DNA of 59,572 bases from Thiogranum sp. Its GTDB lineage: Bacteria > Pseudomonadota > Gammaproteobacteria > DSM-19610. Positions 26,642 to 35,371 of the stretch are shown here, one piece after another (within the stretch, counting starts at the first letter, position 1; each line of letters opens with the position of its first letter). Location of the stretch: contig JAGFJP010000082.1 in assembly GCA_024102665.1 (NCBI GenBank), positions 1 to 59,572 of the forward strand, given 5' to 3'. The notes beneath the pieces are model-generated. The model did not search any database. It was not told where the DNA came from and saw only the letters and a program-made list of their open reading frames with translations. A program made the position numbers and the translations under genes.

Positions 26642-29362
26642 TCACGGACCGACCGCCTCGACTGCAGCGATGGCGCGTGTCAGTGCCTTGATACAGAAGT
26701 CCGGATTATGGACACCCCGGGCCGTGTGCGGCGGATCGCATGCAGGGTCGTCAGCGTCTGCACATCCATTGATCGTCTGGTCTTCATTGAGCATGCTCCA
26801 GTTCCAGGCCGCTTTCAGCGTGGCACCGTCGTTGCTGGCGAGACTGACGTCAAAGAGGGTCTGTGCCCCGCCATCCACAGTGATACTCGACGGATTCACG
26901 TTGCCACAGTTGTTCCCGTTCGAGAGCGTGATGTTGAGGCGGGTGGCTCTCTCATTCCACACGACGTCCGTGACCGTGACGATAGTCCCATCGGCCGGCC
27001 CGCAGCTGCTGCCGACATCGACCGGATAGTGAGCCTCCATCATCCGTTTGTAGGCATTGCCCAGCTCAGTCTGCAGATCATCCATGTGACCGGTGATGAT
27101 CGCGTCGATGTTGCCCGCCGAGGGATCAGAAGGGCCGTGGCAGTCACTGCAGATGTTCGGGTCCGCGGCGAAGGTATGGTTGGTGCCCGCCTGGTTGTAG
27201 GACAGGAGATCCGGCGGCTGCGTCTTGTTCATGTGACAGGTCACGCAGGTATCCGTGATCAGCGAATGTTTGCCCCGCGCCTGTGGATAGAGCTCGGTCG
27301 GCGCGAAGAAGTACGCGTTCTGGCCCATGATCAGGTCGGCCTGCACGCCGTGGTGGGGCCGGTCGGCCGTGTCGTTGTTGGCCACCACCTGGGCCCAGGT
27401 AGCGTCGTTGCGCGGGTACTCGGCGCGCGAGTTGTGGCAGGTCATGCAGGTCGCGCCTTTGCCGACATTGTCCGCCGCGAAGCCGGCAAGCAGCAGATGG
27501 GTATCCCCCTGGATGCGCACCTTGGCGTTGGTCTCGTCGCTTCCGCTGGTGGTGCCGGTGTCATGCGGGTTGTGGCAGGTGGCGCAGGTCTGCGGTACGA
27601 CCGTATCCGGGTCCCAGCTTACCGTGACCTGCTGGGCTGGATCGAAATCGAACTGGTTCCATGCCACGAAACCGTTGCCGGAGTGGCAGCGGGCGCAGTT
27701 GCCGCTCGAAGCGCCGCGAGAGCGCGCGAGGTCGTAGTCAGCATGGTTGCTGAGCAGCCATTGCTGGAAGCGGCCGTGACGCGCTGGTTCGCCGTGGCAG
27801 GAGCCGCAGACATCCGCCGACAAACTCACGCGCGGAGCACCGGGTTGATCCCGGTGTGCCTCGGTATAGTCCTGCGGACCGTGACAGTTCTCGCACTGGA
27901 TGTTGGCCAGCCGCGCCGTGTCCGGGTAGTTGATGAGCATGGTCTCCCAGGTGTCCGGTCCGGTCATGCCCAGCAGTTCGTTGACGAAGTTTGTATAGTT
28001 CGGAGTGTCATCCATCCCGCCGGCGTCGTCCTGATCGAAGCCGACGCTGTGGCAGGCAAAGCAGTTTTCGCCAAAGTGGCTGTTGGTGCTTATCCCCTGG
28101 GAAAAGGCCTCCGCGTGACCGGTGGTCCGCCAGGGCGTGAAGTTGTCCGGGGCCGCGCCGCCGTTATGGCAACTGGTGCAGTCCGGATCGCCCACGGGCC
28201 GTCCGTCACCGAACTCAACCGAATCGGCGGTAAGGAAAGGATCGATGACACCGCGATAACGACCCGCATGCACCTCCAGGTCAAACCCGGAACCGCTGGT
28301 CTCCTGGACCCGGTATGTGCCGACCACATCGGGCGTGAACCAGGGGCTGCGTGTATCAGCGCCGGTCAGCGATGCGCTGGAACCGCCGGGAGCCTGGGTT
28401 ATCGTCCAGGAGAAGGCAGTCGGGTCAGTGCACTCGTACTCTCCGGTGGTCTCGTTGCGCTCTTCAAGGCATTTGGCAAGCAGCAACACCGGCACGTTGA
28501 CGGCAACGGTTTTCACGCCCGTGCTCGCCCCCCAGGGCAAGTGGGTGAGCACGTCCACCTCGGCCGTGTAGGTTCCCGACGAGGTCGTCACTGAATAGAT
28601 CAACGGGACCGATTCGGCCTCCTCCAGCGCGTGGGGGTTGATAGCCACGACCTGATTGCGGTCCTGCAGGCCCTTCTGGATTGTGTTGATCGGCTGCAGT
28701 TCCAGATCCGGCGGCAACCCGGCTTCGGTGATCGGGGCCTCCTTGAGCACCTGGACGAGATGGGCGGCGTAGTCGCCGGCGCTGCCCAGGGTCACCGTCG
28801 GATTGGCGATGGACGGATCGCTGATGGTGGCCGGCACACCTTCGTCGGGCGTCTGGCTCCAGGTGGCGCTGACAAAGCTCGACCCGTCGAGGATGGTGTA
28901 ACTTCCGTTCGCCTGCAACACCGCCCCGGGCACCGCTGAATCGCTGACACTGGCATTCACGACGACATTGGCTACCGGTGTCAGCGCCACGTCGATCACT
29001 GCCGTACCTTTCAGCAGACTGACCGGCTGCGAACTGGTGGTGAAATTGCTGGCGCTGACCTCCATGGTATAGGAACCCGCCTGCACCTTTCTCTCGGAAT
29101 AGTTGCCGCTGGCATCCGTCATCAGCGTGATGGTCGCCGTGGTCGCGGTCAGGGTGACAGTAGCACCGGCAACGCCGTCTCCGGTAAGGCTGTTGGTCAC
29201 CGTACCGGAAAGCTTGACGAAAGGTCCCGGCTTGCCTTTGGCGGCGAAAGCCAGCGGCATGGTGAACACCACCGCCGTCATCAGCGCGATCAGGCAGAAG
29301 AAACCCGCCCACCCTTTGACCGTGGACTTGCCTGTAACACCCTTGTCAACGTTCGGATTCAT
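26642..29362 (-). CDS. Secreted nonaheme cytochrome c with Ig-like N-terminus
   Basis: A 906-residue exported cytochrome with nine CxxCH sites (CTSCH, CFACH, CENCH, CGSCH, CARCH, CATCH, CMTCH, CVTCH, CSDCH), all in the middle and C-terminal part. The signal segment is near residues 15-40. Then comes a carboxypeptidase-regulatory/CNA-B-like beta domain (VKLSGTVTNSLTGDGVAGATV). The start MNPNVDKG has GGAGGAG upstream. The last gene of a three-gene operon, it lies 77 bp after the isomerase gene. A role in electron transfer outside the inner membrane is likely; its partner is unknown. Confidence 0.82.
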   Translation of the reverse strand: MNPNVDKGVTGKSTVKGWAGFFCLIALMTAVVFTMPLAFAAKGKPGPFVKLSGTVTNSLTGDGVAGATVTLTATTATITLMTDASGNYSERKVQAGSYTMEVSASNFTTSSQPVSLLKGTAVIDVALTPVANVVVNASVSDSAVPGAVLQANGSYTILDGSSFVSATWSQTPDEGVPATISDPSIANPTVTLGSAGDYAAHLVQVLKEAPITEAGLPPDLELQPINTIQKGLQDRNQVVAINPHALEEAESVPLIYSVTTSSGTYTAEVDVLTHLPWGASTGVKTVAVNVPVLLLAKCLEERNETTGEYECTDPTAFSWTITQAPGGSSASLTGADTRSPWFTPDVVGTYRVQETSGSGFDLEVHAGRYRGVIDPFLTADSVEFGDGRPVGDPDCTSCHNGGAAPDNFTPWRTTGHAEAFSQGISTNSHFGENCFACHSVGFDQDDAGGMDDTPNYTNFVNELLGMTGPDTWETMLINYPDTARLANIQCENCHGPQDYTEAHRDQPGAPRVSLSADVCGSCHGEPARHGRFQQWLLSNHADYDLARSRGASSGNCARCHSGNGFVAWNQFDFDPAQQVTVSWDPDTVVPQTCATCHNPHDTGTTSGSDETNAKVRIQGDTHLLLAGFAADNVGKGATCMTCHNSRAEYPRNDATWAQVVANNDTADRPHHGVQADLIMGQNAYFFAPTELYPQARGKHSLITDTCVTCHMNKTQPPDLLSYNQAGTNHTFAADPNICSDCHGPSDPSAGNIDAIITGHMDDLQTELGNAYKRMMEAHYPVDVGSSCGPADGTIVTVTDVVWNERATRLNITLSNGNNCGNVNPSSITVDGGAQTLFDVSLASNDGATLKAAWNWSMLNEDQTINGCADADDPACDPPHTARGVHNPDFCIKALTRAIAAVEAVGP

Positions 29363-29439
29363 GTCTTTGTCTCCTCCGCAATTACCCCGACACACCTGGG
29401 CCGCTGCGTCCCGCTGTGTAACGTAACGGAACCCCACGT

Positions 29440-30918
29440 TCAGGGCTTCATGATCTTCTGCAGTTCCTTGATACGCGTCTGCGTCACCGAACCCGGCTCC
29501 TGCGCCTGCTGCGCCAGCCTTTCCACCATGTCCGCCTCCTGCTGCGCCAGCTGCAGCAGACGATCCTGGTAAACCTCGACCTTGAACTGCTCCTTGCGCA
29601 GTTGCGCGGTGTACGCATCCAGCTCGTCGTGCAGGTAGCGGCGCCGCGTCAGGCTGCGCGTGGTCGCATCGTCGAACTCGGTGTATTTGCCTTCGTTAAC
29701 CTCGAGCACGGCCACCAGGTTCCAGCCCGCCGGCGACGCCACCGGGCCGCCGACCTTGCCCGGCTCCAGCGCGAAGATCAGTTCGTCCAGTGGCGGTGCC
29801 GCACGGCCCCGGTTCACCCAGCCCAGTTCGCCCAGGTCCTGTCTGGCATTCGGGGCGATGGAATAGTCTCGCGCCGCCTGATACAGGGTCAGCTCGCCTT
29901 TTTCGATGCTGTCCTTGATTTGCAGCGCCTGCGCTTCGCTCTCGAGCACCACCATCTGCACCTTGCGCGCCTCGGGCACCATGAAACGATCGCGGTTCGC
30001 TTCATAGTAAGACCGAAGCGCTTCGTCCGACGGCTCCATGGTTTTCGCCAGATTGACGCGGTGCTGGTTGATCAGGAGCGTCTTTGAATATTCGTGCAGG
30101 CGTCTCTGGTAAACCGGGTCTTGCTCAAGCCCCGCGGCCCTGGCTTTCTGCACCATGATGCGCAGATCGATCTCGCCTTGCAGCGCTTTGCTTCGCGCTT
30201 CGGCCTCGAACGCCATCGGATCGGCCTGCAGCGCGCCCTTGCCGGCGCCGATTATCCTGTCATTCATTTCGCCCCAGGTGATGGTCTCGTCACCGACCTC
30301 GGCGAGCGGCGTGCTGCCGGCGCGCTGACCGTCGCCGCTGATCTCCAGGTTTTCCGTGTGCACCACCACCTTTACATCGTCGCGCAGGTGTTTGGCGGCG
30401 GCTTGCATCCGTTCATGGAGCTGCTGCCGGCGCAGCGTGGCTTCTATCTGCAGGCGCAGGTCATCGCTCAGTTGCGCGTCCGGCGGCAGATGTTGCGCGG
30501 CGTATGCCTTTACCTGTTCCTCGCTCACCGGAATATCGCCCGCCTGCCTCTGCTGGCGATAGAGCCCGGCCAGGATGGCGTTGGAGAAACGCGTGACGGC
30601 TTTGGTGTATGCGGGATCCTTGTCGACGCCCTGCCGCAGCGCATCAAGGTACAGCAGGTTGGCGCTGACGAAACGATCCAGCAGGATGATGCGGGCGGTA
30701 TCGCGTTCCGGCGTGCCCAGCGCAGGGATGGATACGCCGACGATAGCCGAGCTGTTGAGCGCGGTGTTGATTTCGCCGAAGCGGATGGTCTGGTCGCCGA
30801 CCCTCGCGATCACGTCAGTGGCGGCCGCGGCCTGCGCTTTGGCATCGCCGGCGACAGTGCCGGTGGCACACACCGGAAGCATCAGCAGCGCACTGACAAA
30901 TCCAAGCATAATTTTCAT
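29440..30918 (-). CDS. Parvulin-type peptidyl-prolyl isomerase
   Basis: A 492-residue exported PpiC/SurA-like protein. The start MKIMLGFVS gives a signal peptide and has GAGAGGG upstream. The N-terminal SurA-like helical part has repeated VGDQTIRFGEIN and VGDETITWGEMN segments, suggesting two similar halves. The parvulin domain is near residues 330-430 (EARKVQMVVLESEAQALQI, YSIAPNARQDLGELGWVNRG, PGKVGGPVASPAGWNLV). Lying between two multiheme genes suggests it helps fold or export those cytochromes. Confidence 0.85.
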   Translation of the reverse strand: MKIMLGFVSALLMLPVCATGTVAGDAKAQAAAATDVIARVGDQTIRFGEINTALNSSAIVGVSIPALGTPERDTARIILLDRFVSANLLYLDALRQGVDKDPAYTKAVTRFSNAILAGLYRQQRQAGDIPVSEEQVKAYAAQHLPPDAQLSDDLRLQIEATLRRQQLHERMQAAAKHLRDDVKVVVHTENLEISGDGQRAGSTPLAEVGDETITWGEMNDRIIGAGKGALQADPMAFEAEARSKALQGEIDLRIMVQKARAAGLEQDPVYQRRLHEYSKTLLINQHRVNLAKTMEPSDEALRSYYEANRDRFMVPEARKVQMVVLESEAQALQIKDSIEKGELTLYQAARDYSIAPNARQDLGELGWVNRGRAAPPLDELIFALEPGKVGGPVASPAGWNLVAVLEVNEGKYTEFDDATTRSLTRRRYLHDELDAYTAQLRKEQFKVEVYQDRLLQLAQQEADMVERLAQQAQEPGSVTQTRIKELQKIMKP

Positions 30919-30944
30919 TGTTTGTTGCCCTCTCCGATTGCGGG

Positions 30945-30984
30945 CGTCTGCGGAGGGAAAACAGCTGTCTTCCCTCCGCAGACG
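30945..30984. repeat. 40-base near-perfect palindrome in the cytochrome operon
   Basis: Arms CGTCTGCGGAGGGAA and TTCCCTCCGCAGACG (15 bp, perfect) flank ACAG-CTGT, with one A-C mismatch between. It sits between the 31022-34912 cytochrome gene and the isomerase gene, upstream of the isomerase ribosome site. There is no T-run on the transcript strand, so it is more likely an mRNA-stability or processing hairpin than a terminator. Confidence 0.8.
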
Positions 30985-31021
30985 GGTACACCCGGTCACA
31001 CACATGAACACTGGTCGCGGG

Positions 31022-34000
31022 CTACCAGCCGCAACGCGAGCCTGTCTGGGCCAGGGAGACCTGTTCCCACACCGCTTCCGCAACACGACCCTGGGTCAGG
31101 TGGCGCGGCCATTCACCGCCGTCCACATCGCAGCCTTCGTCGTTCAACTCGCCGCTTTCGTCACCGTGACAGCCCTGGCACACGCCGTCGGATCCATCCG
31201 TCGATCCGTACACCGAGCCGAGCACCAGGATCTCAGCCTTGTCCATCATCTGGCGCGACGTGAATCCCCACAGCGCGTGGGACAGGAAGCCTTCCTCGTG
31301 GCTGGCCACCTTGGTCCATTGCGCCGGCGTGCTGCTGGTATTGACAGCGGCGCTACCGAACTCGCCGTCCACGCCGTGGCAGTTCTGGCAGGTCGAGTTC
31401 AGCACGTCGGCTTCGGCGGTATAGGTGTGGGCCCATTCCACCGCGTCATCGAAGTCGCTGATCTGCGGCAGGATGGCACCGTCGCCCAGCGGACCGATCC
31501 AGCTCGGGATACCTTCGGCGTCGACCTGGTGGCAGGCACCGCACTTCAGCGGGCCGTGTGAGCCGTCCGCATTCAGCGCCGCCGCCTGCGCATAGCTGGT
31601 GGTGTCGATCGCCGGGCTCACCGGATAGAGACCGTGGATCGATTCGTGACAGCCCTGGCAGGAAATGTCCTGGTGACCGCGCGAATAGCGCATCAGGCTC
31701 GCCTTGGCCGGATAGTTGAAAGGCGGGAATGGATTGATGTTGCCGCTCTGCTCCACGAAAGGCGCAGTGTGGCAATCGGCGCAATGGGGCTCGCCCGCCG
31801 ACAGCCAGTGATCACGCGCATCGTCGGCTGCCGAGAACGGCACTGCCGCGCCGAAAGTTCCGGTGCCGGCGAAACCGTTCACGCCGTCCACCGCACCGCT
31901 CTCCGGATAACGCCATTGAGTCTGATCGCCCGGATTCGCGTTGATCCTGCTCACGCAATCCGCGGTGGTGCAGAAGCTCAGAATGTTGACGCTGGGATCG
32001 CCGTCGGCGTCGAGACTGACACAGACGTTCACACCGAATGTGGCATTGAACACCGGCGTCAGGGGCGCGCAACTGCCCGGCGACGCCGCCGACGCCACCT
32101 CGATGGTCGCAACGTTGGCATCCGGCACCGCCGGATCCCAGATGCGGTGGGTGTCGTCAACCGGTCTGGTGCTCTTCGGATCCAGCCAGGAAATCACCTG
32201 GTCAAGATCACCGCCGGCCACCTGGTCGGCGATGCCCTGCAACGATTCGCCGCGGATGTTGTTGACGCAGTCACCGTTGATCAGATCATTGCAGTCCTCG
32301 ACACGCCACATCTCCTGACCCAGCTGGGTATGGCAGTTGGTGCACCAGATGCCACGCGTTGCGGCGTCGCCACCCGGCTCTCCCGCCTGGTTGTGGAACA
32401 CGTTGCTCGCCAGCCACTGACCGACCGCATTCAGGTGGGCCTGGGTCTCGGCACCGTCGATATCCTTCAGCGGATTGGAGTGCACGTCGCGCCCGACGAA
32501 GCAGCCGCCCTGGTTCAGACGGTTGTCGCCGCTGGCGTTGGCGTTGTCACCGCCCAGCGTGATGGCGTAGTTATCCATCGCACCGTCAGAGCGGTGCGCG
32601 GGGTGGCAGCCCTGACAGCCACCGTCGCGTCCGAGGGCGTCATTGAAGACGATAACGCCGCCTTCGGTGGCGCTGCGGTGCGCGTTGTGTATCGCCTCTG
32701 AAATCGGCGGCACCGGGAAGTTGCCGGCCATATCGATGCTGGCCGATTTTGTCACCGCGATGACGTTGTCGGCATGGCACTTCTGGCAGATCACGGATTC
32801 ATGACCCATGCGCGTGTTCTGCGCGATCTGCTTGTAACCCGGCATCCCCAGTACATCGTTGGGCGGTTCCGGTTCGCCGGCCGGGTCAAGCCCGGAGGTC
32901 GGCCATTGGGCGGTGAAGTTGGTGCCGACGTCATAGTCGTGCAGCACCTCGATACTGATCGCCGCGCCCTTGAGCCGCGCATACCAGTCGGCATCGCCCA
33001 TGGCGGGCTCCAGGTCGTAGTAGGCTTTCCAGTAGTTGATTTCCAGCTCCACCATCGCCTCGAGGCTCTCGCCGGCGGGGCCGTAGAAAGCATCGGGCCC
33101 GCTCTGGCGGCGCACGTAGGCGGGGCTGTTGACGTTCGGTGTGACACCATCGGGCTGGAACGCGGGCACCGAGTGGCAACGTTCGCAGTTCGGGATGTCG
33201 ATGGGCGCGGTGCCGAATCCGATCACCGGCCTGCCGTTGCTGCCGATCACCGGGCCGCCTTTGGTGCAGTTGCCGGTCAGTTCATCGCAGTCGGCCTCGT
33301 GCAGGCGCGCTTTCATCGCCACGTAGGGGCGCACGGAGTCTTCGTCCACGGCACCCGGATCGGCGAAAAAGTCGATGCTGTCCTCGAACGGCGTCAGCGG
33401 CAGCCCCAGCGCTTCCCAGATGTTCGGGGAGGTGAGCATGATGGGCAGGTTCTCCAGCACTTTCATCTGCGTGTAGACCACGGTGCCGGTGTCGCCGGAG
33501 AAAGTCAGAACGTTATCGAAACCCGTGCCGTTGCCGGTCGGGCCCATGGGCTGCAGCGCCGCGCCGGAGTTGGCCGGATACTCGACCATGCCGGACACGC
33601 CGAGACGGATCTTGTCGAGTTCCAGGCTGCTGTTGCCGGGATTGCTGCCCTCGAGATCGGCGTAGATGTAAAAATGGTTCAGCCAGCCGTTGGCGAAGTT
33701 GTCGGTGGCATCGGTATAGTCGCCGTCGCCCTGCACCACGTTATGGAAACCGGCGTAGTCGCCATACACCAGCTTGCCGCTGCCATCCAGCATCGCCGAG
33801 TCGTACGGCGTGTTCCAGTACAGCAGCGAATTGCCCTCCACGGCGCTGATGAGGGTGTCGCCGCCGGTGGCGTTGAATGAACCGGGCATGTTGCCTTCGC
33901 GGCGCGGCTGCGCGTCGTGGTAGTACTCCAGGTAGTACTTGTTGAAAGTTCCGTCATCCTGGTAGTCGCGCAGCACCGTCTCGCGGCCCAGTCCGTCGAG

Positions 34001-34912
34001 ACCGTTGTTCGGGTCACCGGTGAGCAGCCGCGGGTAATCGGCGTTGGAGGCCGGTGCGCCGGGCGCCTGCGGTTTCACCACCTGCGCCAGGATCGAGTTG
34101 TAGGGCGGCAGCACGCAGCAGTAGGAGAATTCGAAGCCGGTGCAGTGCATGCCCAGCTCGTAGTTCATCATGATCTTGAAATCGGGCTGGTCGGAGGTGA
34201 TATGGATATTCACCGTGGTCTCGGCCGAATCGTTACCGTCGGCGTCGCGGGCAACATAGGTGAACTGGTCGTTGTCGTTGTCGCCCTGGCTGCCGTCGGG
34301 CGTATATGTGAACGAACCGTCGGCGTTGAGACTCACCGAACCGTGGGACGGGTCGCTGATCTTGTGCGCCGTCAGGCCGTCATTGCCGATCGACTCATTG
34401 GTGACCAGATCAGTGTCGAAGTCGTTGTAGAGCACGCCGGAGACGCGCGACAGCTGTACCGTGAGTGTCTTGCCGAGCGGCGTCGCGTAGGTATCGCCGC
34501 GCCCTGTCGGGATACCGCCGAGCGGTTCCTGTACCGTCACCTGGCGCGTGGCTGTGCACGTCTTGGCCTTGCCCTTGGCGCCTTCCTCGGTGGCTGCCAT
34601 CTGCACCGTCTTCTGCCCTGCCGATTCGAACGTGGTCTCTGCCTGGGTGTTGCCCGGCGTAACGTTTGGCGTCGTCACGGTGTCCGGCGTGGCATCCGGA
34701 AACGTCCAGACTACCGTGTACGGCGATTTCCCGCCGGTCACGGACCCGGTGAAAGTCACCGGCTTTGCCGCATTGACGGGACCGGGGTCCGCGATCGAGC
34801 ATGTGAACTTGGCGGCCTCCGCGGTCACGGAAAAAGCCGCCAGCGTTATGCCGGAAATGGCAGAGAACACAAGGTGAGTCAGAAACCGACTGCCAGCCGA
34901 TTGCGTTTTCAT
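31022..34912 (-). CDS. Large secreted nonaheme cytochrome c
   Basis: A 1296-residue exported protein with nine CxxCH heme sites in the second half (CERCH, CQKCH, CQGCH, CTNCH, CADCH, CQGCH, CGACH, CQNCH, CQGCH). After a signal peptide (residues 1-34) come a PKD-like domain (about 40-130) and a cadherin/VCBS-like repeat (about 140-240, GSFTYTPDGSQGDNDNDQFTY). Residues 254-275 hold GMHC and YCC within a conserved-looking patch before the heme region. First gene of the operon, behind a sigma-54 promoter and GGAGGAG. Extracellular location is inferred. Confidence 0.82.
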   Translation of the reverse strand: MKTQSAGSRFLTHLVFSAISGITLAAFSVTAEAAKFTCSIADPGPVNAAKPVTFTGSVTGGKSPYTVVWTFPDATPDTVTTPNVTPGNTQAETTFESAGQKTVQMAATEEGAKGKAKTCTATRQVTVQEPLGGIPTGRGDTYATPLGKTLTVQLSRVSGVLYNDFDTDLVTNESIGNDGLTAHKISDPSHGSVSLNADGSFTYTPDGSQGDNDNDQFTYVARDADGNDSAETTVNIHITSDQPDFKIMMNYELGMHCTGFEFSYCCVLPPYNSILAQVVKPQAPGAPASNADYPRLLTGDPNNGLDGLGRETVLRDYQDDGTFNKYYLEYYHDAQPRREGNMPGSFNATGGDTLISAVEGNSLLYWNTPYDSAMLDGSGKLVYGDYAGFHNVVQGDGDYTDATDNFANGWLNHFYIYADLEGSNPGNSSLELDKIRLGVSGMVEYPANSGAALQPMGPTGNGTGFDNVLTFSGDTGTVVYTQMKVLENLPIMLTSPNIWEALGLPLTPFEDSIDFFADPGAVDEDSVRPYVAMKARLHEADCDELTGNCTKGGPVIGSNGRPVIGFGTAPIDIPNCERCHSVPAFQPDGVTPNVNSPAYVRRQSGPDAFYGPAGESLEAMVELEINYWKAYYDLEPAMGDADWYARLKGAAISIEVLHDYDVGTNFTAQWPTSGLDPAGEPEPPNDVLGMPGYKQIAQNTRMGHESVICQKCHADNVIAVTKSASIDMAGNFPVPPISEAIHNAHRSATEGGVIVFNDALGRDGGCQGCHPAHRSDGAMDNYAITLGGDNANASGDNRLNQGGCFVGRDVHSNPLKDIDGAETQAHLNAVGQWLASNVFHNQAGEPGGDAATRGIWCTNCHTQLGQEMWRVEDCNDLINGDCVNNIRGESLQGIADQVAGGDLDQVISWLDPKSTRPVDDTHRIWDPAVPDANVATIEVASAASPGSCAPLTPVFNATFGVNVCVSLDADGDPSVNILSFCTTADCVSRINANPGDQTQWRYPESGAVDGVNGFAGTGTFGAAVPFSAADDARDHWLSAGEPHCADCHTAPFVEQSGNINPFPPFNYPAKASLMRYSRGHQDISCQGCHESIHGLYPVSPAIDTTSYAQAAALNADGSHGPLKCGACHQVDAEGIPSWIGPLGDGAILPQISDFDDAVEWAHTYTAEADVLNSTCQNCHGVDGEFGSAAVNTSSTPAQWTKVASHEEGFLSHALWGFTSRQMMDKAEILVLGSVYGSTDGSDGVCQGCHGDESGELNDEGCDVDGGEWPRHLTQGRVAEAVWEQVSLAQTGSRCGW

Positions 34913-35035
34913 TTTCCTCTCCTCCGGAAACGTCCGTTACGTGTTGCGACGTTATGCCAACTGTCCGGACGATGCGCTGCGGCGTTATCGCTGCTCGCTC
35001 GACCTGGCAGTGCAGATGCTTTTTTAATCCGGAGG

Positions 35036-35051
35036 AGCAAAAGCTGTGCCG
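35036..35051 (-). promoter_or_regulatory. Sigma-54 promoter of the cytochrome operon
   Basis: On the minus strand CGGCACAGCTTTTGCT matches the -24/-12 consensus TGGCAC-N5-TTGCW at all but the first base, with GG-N10-GC spacing. The predicted start near 35025 leaves a leader of about 113 bases before the 34912 start. The activator gene lies next door upstream. Confidence 0.85.
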
Positions 35052-35154
35052 TGAAAGCCACAGGCTTCCTGCTTTGCCGCAACTGCTTGTAAACACATTC
35101 ATTCGCCGATGGCGAAGTTCGCGCGATGGCGCACGCGGTGTGGAAATCTGCCTC

Positions 35155-35231
35155 GGAGCCTGACATCGGAGCCTGACAGGCGCATGTCAGCCATGTCATC
35201 AGTACCGGTCATAGTTGTCATACGTGATGAC
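35155..35231. promoter_or_regulatory. Enhancer-like TGACA/TGTCA repeat cluster
   Basis: Two direct copies of GGAGCCTGACA (35155-35165 and 35168-35178) run into an inverted pair CTGACA-N6-TGTCAG (35173-35190), then ATGTCA (35193-35198) and GTCA-N7-TGAC (35217-35231). These lie about 130-205 bases upstream of the start expected for the sigma-54 promoter at 35036, the usual place for activator sites. The rest of the 459-base space 34913-35371 shows nothing else clear. Confidence 0.65.
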
Positions 35232-35371
35232 TGAAACTGATTCGCTCGCAGATGCCACGATGGTCAATCGCCGGCATGGCATTCGCCCGGCGCAAGTCCG
35301 CTTCCCCGGCGCGACTTTCAGTCGCATCGCGCCAGCCGTGGACGGTGAAGTGCGCGGGCCGGTGCCCGACG

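Noticed and set aside
26636-28594. A 652-codon open frame on the plus strand
   Set aside because: Antisense to the nonaheme cytochrome gene with nine CxxCH sites; the translation resembles no protein and is His/Val/Arg-rich.
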